Source of the DNA: Candidatus Shapirobacteria bacterium CG2_30_35_20
GTDB lineage: Bacteria; Patescibacteriota; Microgenomatia; UBA12405
NCBI GenBank assembly: GCA_001873665.1
Contig: MNZO01000046.1
Span: forward strand, 1-15,917
Direction of reading: 5' to 3'
DNA length: 15,917 bases
Part shown: positions 4,804 to 12,828 of the stretch, one piece after another
Layout of the letters: each line of letters opens with the position of its first letter
How positions within the stretch are numbered: the first letter of the stretch is position 1
The notes under the pieces: model-generated
Database searches by the model: none
The model's input: only the letters and a program-made list of their open reading frames with translations
What the model was told of the DNA's origin: nothing
Program-made: the position numbers and the translations under genes

Positions 4804-6333
4804 TTATTCTTCACGCACTCTAAACTGTAATGCTTCGGCAATATGGGCATTATTTATATTTTCACTGTTATCCAAATCGGCAATTGTCCGTGACACTTTT
4901 ATCAATCTAAAATATGTTCTCGCCGACAAATTAAATTTATTTACTGCCTGTTTTAGGAGCATGTTTGCACTATCAGTCAATTTGGCAAAAACCTTTAAAT
5001 GTTTATTTTTCATATCCGCATTATCATGAATTCCCCTTAGACCAGTAAATCTTGCCTTTTGAATTTCTCTCGCCTTAATTACTCGACTTCTAATTGTCGC
5101 CGATGTTTCCCCTGTATATTTCTCTTTATCATTCATCAATTTATTGACGTCAACTGCTGGTACCGTCAAATGTATATCAATTCTATCCATTATCGGCCCC
5201 GATAATCTTTTTTGGTAATTAGCAATTTGATGCAAATTACATTTACATTCTTTTTTAGGGTCACCTAAAAAACCGCATGCGCACGGGTTACTGGCCGCAA
5301 TTAACATTATTTGTGCCGGAAAAACTACACTGCCAATAGCGCGTGATACGGTAATAAAACCATCTTCCAGTGGTTGTCGCAGGGATTCAAGGCTAGCCCT
5401 AGTAAATTCAGGAAATTCATCGAGAAACAATACCCCTCGGTGAGCCATCGATATTTCTCCAGGTCGTGGGTTACTGCCGCCACCAATTAGCCCTACTTGT
5501 GAAGTGGTATGATGTGGGCTACGAAACGGTCGTTGACGAATTAGCGAACCACCGGCAGGAATATTGCCCGTTATCGAATAAATTTTGGTTACTTCCAAGC
5601 TTTCTGTTTCAGCCAGTGGTGGTAAAATTCCTGGAATTGCCCGTGACAGCATGGTTTTACCCGAGCCTGGCGGGCCTACCATAAACACATTGTGCCCTCC
5701 AGCTGCCGCAATTTCCAATGCTCGTTTAGCAAATTCCTGCCCCAAAATTTCCGCAAAATCAAACTCTGGTCCAGCCATTTCCTCATCGTCTACTACTATC
5801 GTATGTAACGGAACAATTTCTTTAACCTTATTTAAATGATTAACAATTTCGTGCAAATTTTTTACTGGATATACTTTTATTCCATCAATTACTGCCGCTT
5901 CATTGGCACATTCCCGTGGTACAAAAATATTTTTAATTCCATTTTCCTTAGCCAAAATTGCCAATAAAAACACGCCTCGAGTATGTCGTAATGTGCCATC
6001 AAGCCCAAGTTCTCCAAAGAAGTACGACTTTTCTGGTGGGGGGATTACTTCTAAATTACTCGCCAATATTCCGATTGCTAAGGGTAAATCAAAAAATGAC
6101 CCATCTTTGGGCAAATCGGCTGGAGCCAAATTTATTGTAATTCTGGCCACTGGGAATTCAAAATCAGAATTTAAAATGGCAGTTTTAACTCTTTCCTTAG
6201 CTTCTTCGCCCGATTTTGAGGCTAAACCAACTACTGAAAAACCGGGAAATCCCTTATCTGCCACATTAACTTCGATTTCAATTTCTACCGCCTTTAGTCC
6301 ATAATTTGCCGCACTCCATATTTTTGTTAGCAT
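4804..6333 (-). CDS. comM: Mg-chelatase-like AAA+ ATPase ComM/YifB
   Basis: AAA+ protein; in Vibrio ComM is a helicase that drives branch migration during natural transformation. All family parts are present in 509 residues (family about 500): an N-terminal ChlI-type domain (1-165, with NLAPADLPKDG at 68-78), Walker A GPPGSGKT (220-227), Walker B VLFLDE (301-306), a four-cysteine site (C351, C353, C363, C365) and the C-terminal helical lid ending in ARTYFRLIKVSRTIADLD and an arginine-rich tail. The ATG at 6333 begins the typical MLTKIWSAANYG start. It is the first gene of the minus-strand uptake block. Its start codon is only 19 bp from the divergent uvrB start, so both promoters share those bases or reach into the opposite gene. 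Confidence 0.95.
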   Translation of the reverse strand: MLTKIWSAANYGLKAVEIEIEVNVADKGFPGFSVVGLASKSGEEAKERVKTAILNSDFEFPVARITINLAPADLPKDGSFFDLPLAIGILASNLEVIPPPEKSYFFGELGLDGTLRHTRGVFLLAILAKENGIKNIFVPRECANEAAVIDGIKVYPVKNLHEIVNHLNKVKEIVPLHTIVVDDEEMAGPEFDFAEILGQEFAKRALEIAAAGGHNVFMVGPPGSGKTMLSRAIPGILPPLAETESLEVTKIYSITGNIPAGGSLIRQRPFRSPHHTTSQVGLIGGGSNPRPGEISMAHRGVLFLDEFPEFTRASLESLRQPLEDGFITVSRAIGSVVFPAQIMLIAASNPCACGFLGDPKKECKCNLHQIANYQKRLSGPIMDRIDIHLTVPAVDVNKLMNDKEKYTGETSATIRSRVIKAREIQKARFTGLRGIHDNADMKNKHLKVFAKLTDSANMLLKQAVNKFNLSARTYFRLIKVSRTIADLDNSENINNAHIAEALQFRVREE

Positions 6334-6352
6334 TTATATATTACAATACCAC
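6334..6352. promoter_or_regulatory. 19-bp divergent promoter region between comM and uvrB
   Basis: Only 19 AT-rich bases separate two divergent start codons. On the plus strand TACAAT at 6342-6347 is a good -10 match ending 5 nt before the uvrB ATG, which would give a transcript with almost no leader. On the minus strand TAATAT-like sequence overlaps the same bases. No Shine-Dalgarno fits on either side. Confidence 0.45.
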
Positions 6353-8377
6353 ATGCCTTTTAAATTAATTAGTAATATGACCCCAGCTGGCGATCAGCCC
6401 CAGGCTATCGACAAACTTGTCGCCAATCTAAAAAATAAAGTCAAAAAACAAACCCTTTTGGGTGTTACTGGTTCAGGCAAAACCTTTACTATTGCCAATG
6501 TTATCGAGCAAACTCAATTACCAACATTAATAATTTCTCACAATAAAACTCTTGCCGGACAGCTTTACCAAGAATTTAAAGAATTATTTCCCAATAATAA
6601 AGTTTCATATTTTGTGTCCTATTATGATTACTACCAGCCCGAAGCCTATATGCCCTCATCTGACACTTATATTGCTAAGGAAGTCCAGATTAATGATTTG
6701 ATCGACAAGCTTCGTCTAGAAGCCACTAGCAATTTGTTTTCCAGTCCAAACAACATTGTCATTGCTTCAGTTTCCTGTATTTATAACATTGGTGATCCAC
6801 GTGAATTTGGTTCCACCACTTTAGACCTAAAAACAGGTGACAATTGGTCACGACGTGGATTATTTGAAAAATTAGTTTCACTTTTTTATACCCGTTCAGA
6901 ACTCGAGTTTAAACGCTCCAATTTTCGTGTCCGAGGTGAAGTGGTAGAAATCTGGCCATCCTCTGCCGACTGGATGATTGTTCTCGAGTTTGATGAATCA
7001 AATAAATTAAAAAAAATAACTGAAAGAAATCCTTTTTCTGGACATGAATTTAATTTACAAACATATAAATTGTTTCCTGCCAAACAATATGTTGGTGCCG
7101 GTTCCAGTGATATCAAGGGAATTTATGAAAAAATCAGGAGTGATTGTTCAGCTCAAGTCAAAGTATTCAAGTCCCAGGGCAAAATGTTAGAAGCCCATCG
7201 ATTAGAACAACGTGTTAGTTACGATTTAGAAATGTTAAACGAATTGGGTTTTGTCAATGGTATCGAAAATTATTCACTTTATTTTGAAAAAGACCGCAAA
7301 TCGGGCGACCCACCCTATACCCTTATCGATTATTTTCACCATCTTTGGGGTGACAATTTTTTGACAGTTATCGACGAATCACATGTGACCATCCCCCAAA
7401 TCGGTGGAATGTATTTTGGTGACGTTGCCCGCAAAAAAACTTTGGTTGATTTTGGCTTTCGTTTAAAATCGGCTTACGATAATCGTCCCTTAAAATGGGA
7501 CGAATTTTATTCCCGTATTCCCCAAGCCATTTACGTTTCTGCCACACCCTCCCAATTTGAATATGATGACTGTGCTAAGGCGCTATCGCGCCAGAGCGCT
7601 AACGCGCAAAATATTGTTGAACAAATCATTCGCCCCACCAGTCTAGTTGATCCCCCAATTACTATTAAACCCACTCTAAAACAAATCCCCGACTTAATTT
7701 CTGAAATTCAAAAAAGAGTCGACAAACACGAGCGCACCCTGGTTGTTACCATAACCAAAAAGATGTCTGAAGAATTGGCCCAATATTTAGGCAAAACCTT
7801 TAAAGTTGCTTATTTACATTCAGATATCGATACTCTCAAAAGATCAGGAATTTTAGACCAATTACGAAATGGCGAATATGACGTGTTAGTCGGCATAAAT
7901 TTGCTTAGGGAGGGGATTGATTTGCCTGAAGTGTCGCTAGTCGCTATTCTTGATGCCGGCCAACAAGGTTTTTTACGTTCTCGCAGTGCCCTAATTCAAA
8001 TTATGGGTCGAGCCAGTCGCCATGTCGACGGTCAGGCAATTTTATATTCCGATGTTGTCTCGCCAGCCATGAAAATGGCTATTGACGAGGTCAATCGCCG
8101 TCGAGTAATCCAGCAAAAATATAATTATGAAAATAACATTACGCCAGTAGGTATCAGCAAATCAATCCGACCACAAATTATTGAAAACCCTGTAGAGACG
8201 CGCAATCGTGCGTCTCTACAACCCATTTTGGAAGTTGATATATTATCTTTAACCCCAAACATGCGCAAAAATCACATATCAAAATTAAAAAAAGAAATGC
8301 GCACCGCCGCCAGTGATTTGGATTTCGAGCTCGCCATCCGCCTGCGGGATAAAATACTCGAGATTGAAAAATTATAA
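6353..8377 (+). CDS. uvrB: Excinuclease ABC subunit B (UvrB)
   Basis: Damage-verifying helicase of nucleotide excision repair; takes over DNA from UvrA and recruits UvrC. 674 residues, full length. Walker A GVTGSGKT (37-44), the beta-hairpin YDYYQPEAY region used to probe damage (about 92-110), DESH box (about 341-344), SATP (about 398-401), helicase motifs LVGINLLREGIDLPE and QIMGRASRH, and the C-terminal UVR motif (about 640-674) that contacts UvrC. Two GC-rich palindromic stretches are read in frame: residues about 409-419 (7579-7607), just before the conserved EQIIRPT, and about 613-623 (8191-8220), in the linker before the UVR motif. Both lie where length can vary, so function is probably kept. 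The start at 6353 matches the usual N-terminus. Confidence 0.97.
   Translation: MPFKLISNMTPAGDQPQAIDKLVANLKNKVKKQTLLGVTGSGKTFTIANVIEQTQLPTLIISHNKTLAGQLYQEFKELFPNNKVSYFVSYYDYYQPEAYMPSSDTYIAKEVQINDLIDKLRLEATSNLFSSPNNIVIASVSCIYNIGDPREFGSTTLDLKTGDNWSRRGLFEKLVSLFYTRSELEFKRSNFRVRGEVVEIWPSSADWMIVLEFDESNKLKKITERNPFSGHEFNLQTYKLFPAKQYVGAGSSDIKGIYEKIRSDCSAQVKVFKSQGKMLEAHRLEQRVSYDLEMLNELGFVNGIENYSLYFEKDRKSGDPPYTLIDYFHHLWGDNFLTVIDESHVTIPQIGGMYFGDVARKKTLVDFGFRLKSAYDNRPLKWDEFYSRIPQAIYVSATPSQFEYDDCAKALSRQSANAQNIVEQIIRPTSLVDPPITIKPTLKQIPDLISEIQKRVDKHERTLVVTITKKMSEELAQYLGKTFKVAYLHSDIDTLKRSGILDQLRNGEYDVLVGINLLREGIDLPEVSLVAILDAGQQGFLRSRSALIQIMGRASRHVDGQAILYSDVVSPAMKMAIDEVNRRRVIQQKYNYENNITPVGISKSIRPQIIENPVETRNRASLQPILEVDILSLTPNMRKNHISKLKKEMRTAASDLDFELAIRLRDKILEIEKL
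7579..7607. repeat. GC-rich palindromic tandem repeat inside uvrB
   Basis: Two 12-bp units, 7580-7591 and 7596-7607, differ at one base (GCGCTATCGCGC and GCGCTAACGCGC). The first extends to a GGCGC-TATC-GCGCC hairpin. The stretch is far more GC-rich than the gene around it and codes for residues that typical UvrB proteins lack between SATP and EQIIRPT. Confidence 0.6.
8191..8220. repeat. In-frame palindromic element inside uvrB
   Basis: TGTAGAGACGC (8191-8201) and GCGTCTCTACA (8210-8220) are an 11-bp perfect inverted repeat around 8 nt; two more inner pairs (one G-U) leave a 4-nt loop. It is translated in frame as part of the linker before the UVR motif. Palindromes starting TGTAGAGACG are familiar interspersed repeats in some bacteria, notably cyanobacteria. 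Confidence 0.75.
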
Positions 8378-8402
8378 AAAATTGATGGTAAACTAAAGTA
8401 TC

Positions 8403-9419
8403 ATGATATTTGCCAGAACCAAAAAATTGGTATTTTTTAATAACAAAGGTGGAGTCGGCAAAACAACTTTGGCTTTCAATACTGCTGTCAAATTCGCCCA
8501 GAAAGGTTATAAAACTGTATTAATTGATCTTGACCCCCAATGTAATTTATCTAAGCTTGCCTTGGGTGAAACGTTTGAAAGCAACCTTTTTTCAACTAAT
8601 TTAACAACAGCTTATTCTGTTCTTGAGGGTGTTATTAAGGGTGGTTCAGATATTGACAAATCTGTAAATTTTGAAAAATTAAGTGAAAATCTATCTATTT
8701 TACCTGGTAGTTTAAAATTATCAGACTTTGAAAACAGTCTAATCGCTTCGTATGGTGAAGCGAGCCAAGGTATCGAGCGTGGATTTTTTACTACCAGTGC
8801 TATTGATCGATTTCTGAACTACAAAGGATTGTCGGAGGACATCGATTTATTTATTATTGATACTTCGCCCAGTTTAAATCTTTTAAATAGAATTATATTC
8901 TTAGGTTGTGATTATTTTATTACTCCATTAATGCCCGATGCTTTTTCTGTTCAAGGGATTGAGAATTTGGGTGTAACTTTTGAATCATGGAAAGATAATT
9001 GGAAAAAGACAGCCAAAGTATTGGCCAAAGATAAACAAATTCCCCACGACAAAGTTCTTGATGGTGAAGGTTTATTTATTGGATATATTATTAATTCATA
9101 CAATCAATATTCTCAAAAACCAATCAAATCAAATGAAGAGTGGATGGCTAAAATTCCTGGATATGTTAAAAACTATTTGTCTCAACGCCACAGTAAAAAT
9201 GGATTAGTTGAAAAAAGTTGGACAAACAAGCTAGCCCAAATAAAAGATTTTGGTCAACTTTCACCACTGTCTCAACTAAAAAATAAAGCCGTATTTAATC
9301 TCGACCCCAAAACAGATGGTTTTGCCAACATTCCCGGAACTGTAGAAAGTTTTGAACAAGCCGAAACAGAATTCGAACAACTATCTGAAAACATTTTAGC
9401 AATTTTAAAAAATTACTAA
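8403..9419 (+). CDS. ParA/MinD-family (deviant Walker) ATPase, orphan
   Basis: P-loop ATPase of the ParA/Soj type, 338 residues. The deviant Walker A KGGVGKTT is at 15-22 with the signature lysine K15, the LIDLDPQCNLS motif follows at about 41-51, and Walker B is LFIIDTSPS (about 156-164). ParA proteins dimerise on ATP, bind DNA non-specifically and position chromosomes, plasmids or protein clusters. The C-terminal third (about 200-338) is longer than in plain Soj proteins and I do not recognise a domain in it. No parB gene or parS-like site is seen, so its cargo is unknown. It starts 25 bp after uvrB, behind a weak TAAACT box (8389-8394) but no Shine-Dalgarno. It may be co-transcribed with uvrB. 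Its place between uvrB and uvrA suggests insertion rather than a repair role. Confidence 0.85.
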   Translation: MIFARTKKLVFFNNKGGVGKTTLAFNTAVKFAQKGYKTVLIDLDPQCNLSKLALGETFESNLFSTNLTTAYSVLEGVIKGGSDIDKSVNFEKLSENLSILPGSLKLSDFENSLIASYGEASQGIERGFFTTSAIDRFLNYKGLSEDIDLFIIDTSPSLNLLNRIIFLGCDYFITPLMPDAFSVQGIENLGVTFESWKDNWKKTAKVLAKDKQIPHDKVLDGEGLFIGYIINSYNQYSQKPIKSNEEWMAKIPGYVKNYLSQRHSKNGLVEKSWTNKLAQIKDFGQLSPLSQLKNKAVFNLDPKTDGFANIPGTVESFEQAETEFEQLSENILAILKNY

Positions 9420-9450
9420 AGATAAAATATTTAAAATCGAAAAGTTACGA

Positions 9451-9519
9451 CTATTCGTTTTCCTCTAACATTCCCAAAAACTTTTTACTCCAATCAGTCC
9501 TATATGATTTTGGTAACAT
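9451..9519 (-). CDS. Tiny reading frame, possible gene remnant or small peptide
   Basis: ATG to TAG, 22 codons, coding a charged, protein-like peptide with a WSKKFLGMLEENE end. A stop codon lies in frame directly before the ATG and there is no Shine-Dalgarno. It could be chance or a relic of a decayed gene. Weakly supported. Confidence 0.15.
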   Translation of the reverse strand: MLPKSYRTDWSKKFLGMLEENE

Positions 9520-9547
9520 TTATTGTGAGCTATAACGTTACATAAAC

Positions 9548-9615
9548 AAAAAAATCGGGAACTATTCGAACGGGTGCACTTAGACGATTAAGACAAAGGA
9601 TTCACCGTTCCTCCC
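9548..9615 (-). ncRNA. Stem-loop with T-run: small RNA or terminator
   Basis: Three nested helices: 9557-9560 with 9612-9615 (4 bp), 9568-9576 with 9603-9610 (8 bp, one bulge) and 9579-9582 with 9589-9592 (4 bp). On the minus strand the structure is followed by seven T (9554-9548), as in a Rho-independent terminator or the end of a small RNA. The minus strand also shows a GTTCGAAT string like a tRNA T-loop, but the T-stem does not pair and the length (about 63 nt) is too short for a tRNA. A decayed tRNA is possible. Confidence 0.4.
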
Positions 9616-9753
9616 AACTTTCTTAACTAAATTTTATCACTTGGCTGTTAAAAGTCAAGTATAACCACCCGAAGACAAAGCGAACAAAATATTGTAAAAT
9701 ATAGAGTTATCCGATATTTTTTATTTTTTAAAAATTTAATCATTAAATATTTT

Positions 9754-9820
9754 AAATTGATTAAAAATTTTAAATTTCAGCCAAAGGTTGATCCGCCTAT
9801 GGCGGAAAAAATTAAAAATT
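9754..9820. repeat. 67-bp double-hairpin repeat, copy 2
   Basis: Identical to 2916-2982 and in the same orientation. Further upstream (about 9715-9753) the similarity continues with changes, so the whole element is probably about 100 bp. The last base of the identity is the base before the uvrA ATG, so the element forms the entire immediate 5' region of uvrA. Confidence 0.85.
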
Positions 9821-12496
9821 ATGCTAAATAAGATCGTTGTTAAGGGTGCCAGGGAAAACAATCTCAAAAACATCTCTTTTGAATTCCCCAAAAATCAATT
9901 AGTAGTTTTTACTGGAGTTTCTGGTTCCGGCAAATCGTCCATGGCTTTTGACACCCTTTTTGCCGAGGGTCAACGACGTTATGTCGAGTCATTATCTAGC
10001 TATGCCCGCCAATTTTTGGGTAATCTAAAACGACCCGAAGTTGACCTAATTGAAGGTTTATCCCCATCTATCGCCATTAATCAAAAGGCCATCTCTCACA
10101 ATCCTCGCTCAACTGTTGGCACTGTGACTGAAATTTATGATTATTTACGCTTGCTTTTTGCCCGTATTGGCCATCAACATTGTCCCAATTGTGGCCGTGA
10201 AGTTATGCCTCAAACCAGTCGTCAAATTGTTACCCAAATTATTGATACCGTCAAAAAAGAAATTGATTCCACCCCCTATCGTTTTTTAATCCTCGCCCCA
10301 ATGGTCGCCAACAAAGCCGGTGATTTTAAAGGCCTAATCGACAATGTTAAAAAACAAGCATTTAAATATATCCGTGTTGATGGCAAATTAATTGATTTGT
10401 CTACTGATTTTGGCTTGGCCAAAACCAACAAACACAATATTGAACTAGTTTGTGATCGAGTTTCCGTCACCAAAGAATCACTAAAAAAAGTAGACGAATT
10501 ATATTCCCGTTTAATCGACAGTGCCGAACAGGCCATGAAATTTAGCAACGGTCTTTGCTTTTTTTCCAAAATCACTGACAATAGTTTTGAATTTCCAAAT
10601 AATCCAAAAGAGTTTAAAGATACTCTGTATTCCGAAAATTTTGCCTGTCCTGTTTGCAATTTATCAATGCCAATTTTAGAACCACGATTATTTTCTTTTA
10701 ATTCACCTCAGGGTGCCTGCACCGAGTGCAAAGGTCTTGGTTCTAAATTTCAAATTGATCGCAGTAAATTTCCCGAATGGAAGGTAAAATTCTTAGAACA
10801 AAAGTATTTTTCTTCGACATCCGAAACTGTTCGCGAAGAACTTGAACGCTATATGATCAAGGAAAAATGTCCACTTTGTCAGGGAAATCGTCTCAACCCC
10901 GAAGCATTGTCAGTCACTATCATGAAAAAAAATATTTCCCAAATTTGTAATATGCCTATTGAAGAATTTTTTAATTGGGTCAACAATTTATCATCTGATT
11001 TAGTCAGTCACCAAGAACAGCACATTTTAGAATCAATTCAACGTGAAATTCATTCTCGTCTTGAATTTTTACTCGCCGTTGGCCTTGATTATTTATCTCT
11101 TGAGCGTGAAGCCGGAACGTTATCATCTGGTGAATCTCAACGTATTCGACTTGCTTCACAAATCGGTACCGGATTAACTGGAGTTTTATATATTTTAGAC
11201 GAACCAACTATTGGTTTACATTCACGCGATAATGACCGTCTCATTGGCACTTTGCAAAAATTAAAAGAATTGGGTAATACGGTAGTTGTCGTTGAACATG
11301 ATGAAGATGTCATCCGTCACGCTGATCATATCGTTGACTTTGGACCACTAGCTGGCCAACATGGTGGTGAAATTGTGGCACAGGGTAGTGTTGAACAAAT
11401 TTTAAAAAATAAGAATTCTCTCACCGGTCAATATATGTCTGGCAAAAAAACTATTTCATCAATTATTTCCCCTCTTTCCTCAAAGAGGGGTGCAGGAGTG
11501 ATTTCTATCACTGGTGCCAAACAATGGAATTTAAAAAATATTACTGTTGAATTTCCCCTCAATACTTTAACTGCCGTCACTGGAGTTTCCGGTTCTGGCA
11601 AATCTACTCTTGTCCACGATACCCTTTATGGTGGGGTTCGCAAAGCAACTCTCGGGGCTTATTATGGAACTATCGGTGAATATGACACTATTACGGGTTG
11701 TGAACATTTAAAAGACGTGTTGCTAGTTGATCAATCTCCCATTGGCAAAACTCCCAGAAGTAATCCGTCAACTTATACCAAAATCTTTGACGATATTCGG
11801 GTACTTATGGCCAAAACTACTGAGTCTCAAATTAGGGGTTACAACGCTGGACGATTTTCTTTTAATACCAAGGGTGGTCGTTGTGAAGCCTGTCAAGGAC
11901 AAGGTCAATTAAAAATAGAAATGCAATTTCTCGCCGATATATACGTCAAATGTGATGAGTGTCAAGGTACTCGATTTAAACCAGAAACTTTAGAAGTGAT
12001 GTACAAAGGCAAAAATATTAATGAAATTTTGGGCACAACTTTTGACGAGGCGGCTGATTTTTTTGCTAATATTAATTCTATTAAACGTAAAATTGCCACG
12101 ATTCGCGAGGTCGGTTTAGGTTATTTAAAACTAGGTCAACCTAGCAATACGCTTTCAGGTGGTGAGTCACAAAGATTAAAAATTAGTCGAGAATTGGTCA
12201 AAAAAAATGATGGCAAAATACTTTACATTTTAGATGAACCCACCACCGGTTTACATTTTTATGACATCGATAAATTAATAAAAGTTTTGCGACGTTTAGT
12301 TGATATGGGGAACACTGTTGTGGTTATTGAACATAATTTGGATGTCATCAAAAATTCAGATTGGATCATTGATATGGGTCCCGAAGGTGGTCATCGAGGA
12401 GGTGAATTAGTCGCCTCTGGCACCATCGCCGACATTATCGCCTGCCCCAAATCCTACACCGGCCAATATTTAAAAAAGATGGTAAATCAAAAATAA
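9821..12496 (+). CDS. uvrA: Excinuclease ABC subunit A (UvrA)
   Basis: DNA damage sensor ATPase of nucleotide excision repair; acts as a dimer and loads UvrB. 891 residues, shorter than the usual 940 or so. Both ABC halves are complete: Walker A GVSGSGKS (32-39) and again at 588-595, signatures LSSGESQR and LSGGESQR, and Walker B LDEPT in each. Zinc sites are present: CPNC near the UvrB-binding domain, CPVC paired with CTEC, CPLC, and CEAC paired with CDEC. The missing length lies mainly before VREELERYM, where a usual stretch of about 50 residues is absent. A TTG at 9788 is in frame, but the ATG at 9821 gives the family's normal start (ML-KIVVKGAREN), and the TTG lies inside the repeat. An in-frame palindrome (11469-11490) lies at residues about 550-557, in the linker between the two halves. 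Confidence 0.97.
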   Translation: MLNKIVVKGARENNLKNISFEFPKNQLVVFTGVSGSGKSSMAFDTLFAEGQRRYVESLSSYARQFLGNLKRPEVDLIEGLSPSIAINQKAISHNPRSTVGTVTEIYDYLRLLFARIGHQHCPNCGREVMPQTSRQIVTQIIDTVKKEIDSTPYRFLILAPMVANKAGDFKGLIDNVKKQAFKYIRVDGKLIDLSTDFGLAKTNKHNIELVCDRVSVTKESLKKVDELYSRLIDSAEQAMKFSNGLCFFSKITDNSFEFPNNPKEFKDTLYSENFACPVCNLSMPILEPRLFSFNSPQGACTECKGLGSKFQIDRSKFPEWKVKFLEQKYFSSTSETVREELERYMIKEKCPLCQGNRLNPEALSVTIMKKNISQICNMPIEEFFNWVNNLSSDLVSHQEQHILESIQREIHSRLEFLLAVGLDYLSLEREAGTLSSGESQRIRLASQIGTGLTGVLYILDEPTIGLHSRDNDRLIGTLQKLKELGNTVVVVEHDEDVIRHADHIVDFGPLAGQHGGEIVAQGSVEQILKNKNSLTGQYMSGKKTISSIISPLSSKRGAGVISITGAKQWNLKNITVEFPLNTLTAVTGVSGSGKSTLVHDTLYGGVRKATLGAYYGTIGEYDTITGCEHLKDVLLVDQSPIGKTPRSNPSTYTKIFDDIRVLMAKTTESQIRGYNAGRFSFNTKGGRCEACQGQGQLKIEMQFLADIYVKCDECQGTRFKPETLEVMYKGKNINEILGTTFDEAADFFANINSIKRKIATIREVGLGYLKLGQPSNTLSGGESQRLKISRELVKKNDGKILYILDEPTTGLHFYDIDKLIKVLRRLVDMGNTVVVIEHNLDVIKNSDWIIDMGPEGGHRGGELVASGTIADIIACPKSYTGQYLKKMVNQK
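11469..11490. repeat. In-frame palindrome inside uvrA
   Basis: CCCCTCTTT (11469-11477) and AAAGAGGGG (11482-11490) form a perfect 9-bp hairpin with a 4-nt loop. It codes for part of SPLSSKRGAG in the linker between the two ABC halves, where sequence is free to vary. Such a strong hairpin with four G-C closing pairs is not expected from protein constraints. Confidence 0.7.
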
Positions 12497-12500
12497 ACCC

Positions 12501-12532
12501 TTGCTTTTAAATCATTATCGATATATTATAAT
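12501..12532 (+). promoter_or_regulatory. Promoter before the RelB/RelE-type pair
   Basis: TTGCTT (12501-12506) and a perfect TATAAT (12527-12532), spacing 20 bp, longer than optimal. The -10 box ends 6 nt before the ATG at 12539, so the mRNA would begin exactly at the start codon. It shows that the toxin-antitoxin pair, and uvrC behind it, may be transcribed separately from uvrA. Confidence 0.45.
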
Positions 12533-12538
12533 CATAAT

Positions 12539-12826
12539 ATGATTAATAATACTGTACTTCAAATTCCAATCAACAATTCTTTTCTAGATGTTGTCAAAGC
12601 TAAGGCACTTAATTTGGGTTTTTCCTCTTTACAAGATTATACTCGATTTCACTATACACAATTTATAAATAGTGTAATTACTTTTAGTATGGAACCAGAA
12701 CCAATCAAATTGTCAATAAAAAATGCTAAAAAATACGACAAAATGACTGCGGATATTTTGAGTGGTAAAGTTAAGACAAGAACAGCTCATTCAGTTAACG
12801 AACTAATGATGCAACTAAATTCGTAA
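12539..12826 (+). CDS. RelB/DinJ-like antitoxin
   Basis: A 95-residue protein directly before a RelE/YafQ-type toxin gene, with 2 bp between them. The N-terminal part fits a ribbon-helix-helix DNA-binding domain: a short beta strand (TVLQIPINNSF) followed by two helices (LDVVKAKALNLG, SSLQDYTRFHYTQFI). The C-terminal half is charged and probably disordered until it wraps around the toxin, as in RelB and DinJ. It likely neutralises the toxin and represses the promoter just upstream. The ATG at 12539 is placed right behind a TATAAT, with no Shine-Dalgarno. Assignment is by shape and partner rather than by a strong motif. Confidence 0.7.
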   Translation: MINNTVLQIPINNSFLDVVKAKALNLGFSSLQDYTRFHYTQFINSVITFSMEPEPIKLSIKNAKKYDKMTADILSGKVKTRTAHSVNELMMQLNS

Positions 12827-12828
12827 TT

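Larger units (their letters stand above)
9420..9820. other. 401-bp intergenic region between the ParA gene and uvrA
   Basis: No convincing long gene. It holds, in order: a 22-codon minus-strand reading frame (9451-9519), a strong stem-loop with a T-run on the minus strand (9548-9615), an AT-rich stretch, and copy 2 of the double-hairpin repeat (9754-9820), which ends at the uvrA ATG. No clear promoter for uvrA can be picked out. Confidence 0.6.

Noticed and set aside
9555..9620. A second tRNA gene on the minus strand
   Set aside because: Acceptor-like ends and a TTCGAAT string exist, but the T-stem does not pair, the D-arm is not normal and the length is about 63 nt. Kept only as a structured element.
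9788..9820. TTG at 9788 as uvrA start
   Set aside because: It lies in the interspersed repeat and adds residues with no family counterpart; the ATG at 9821 gives the normal UvrA start.
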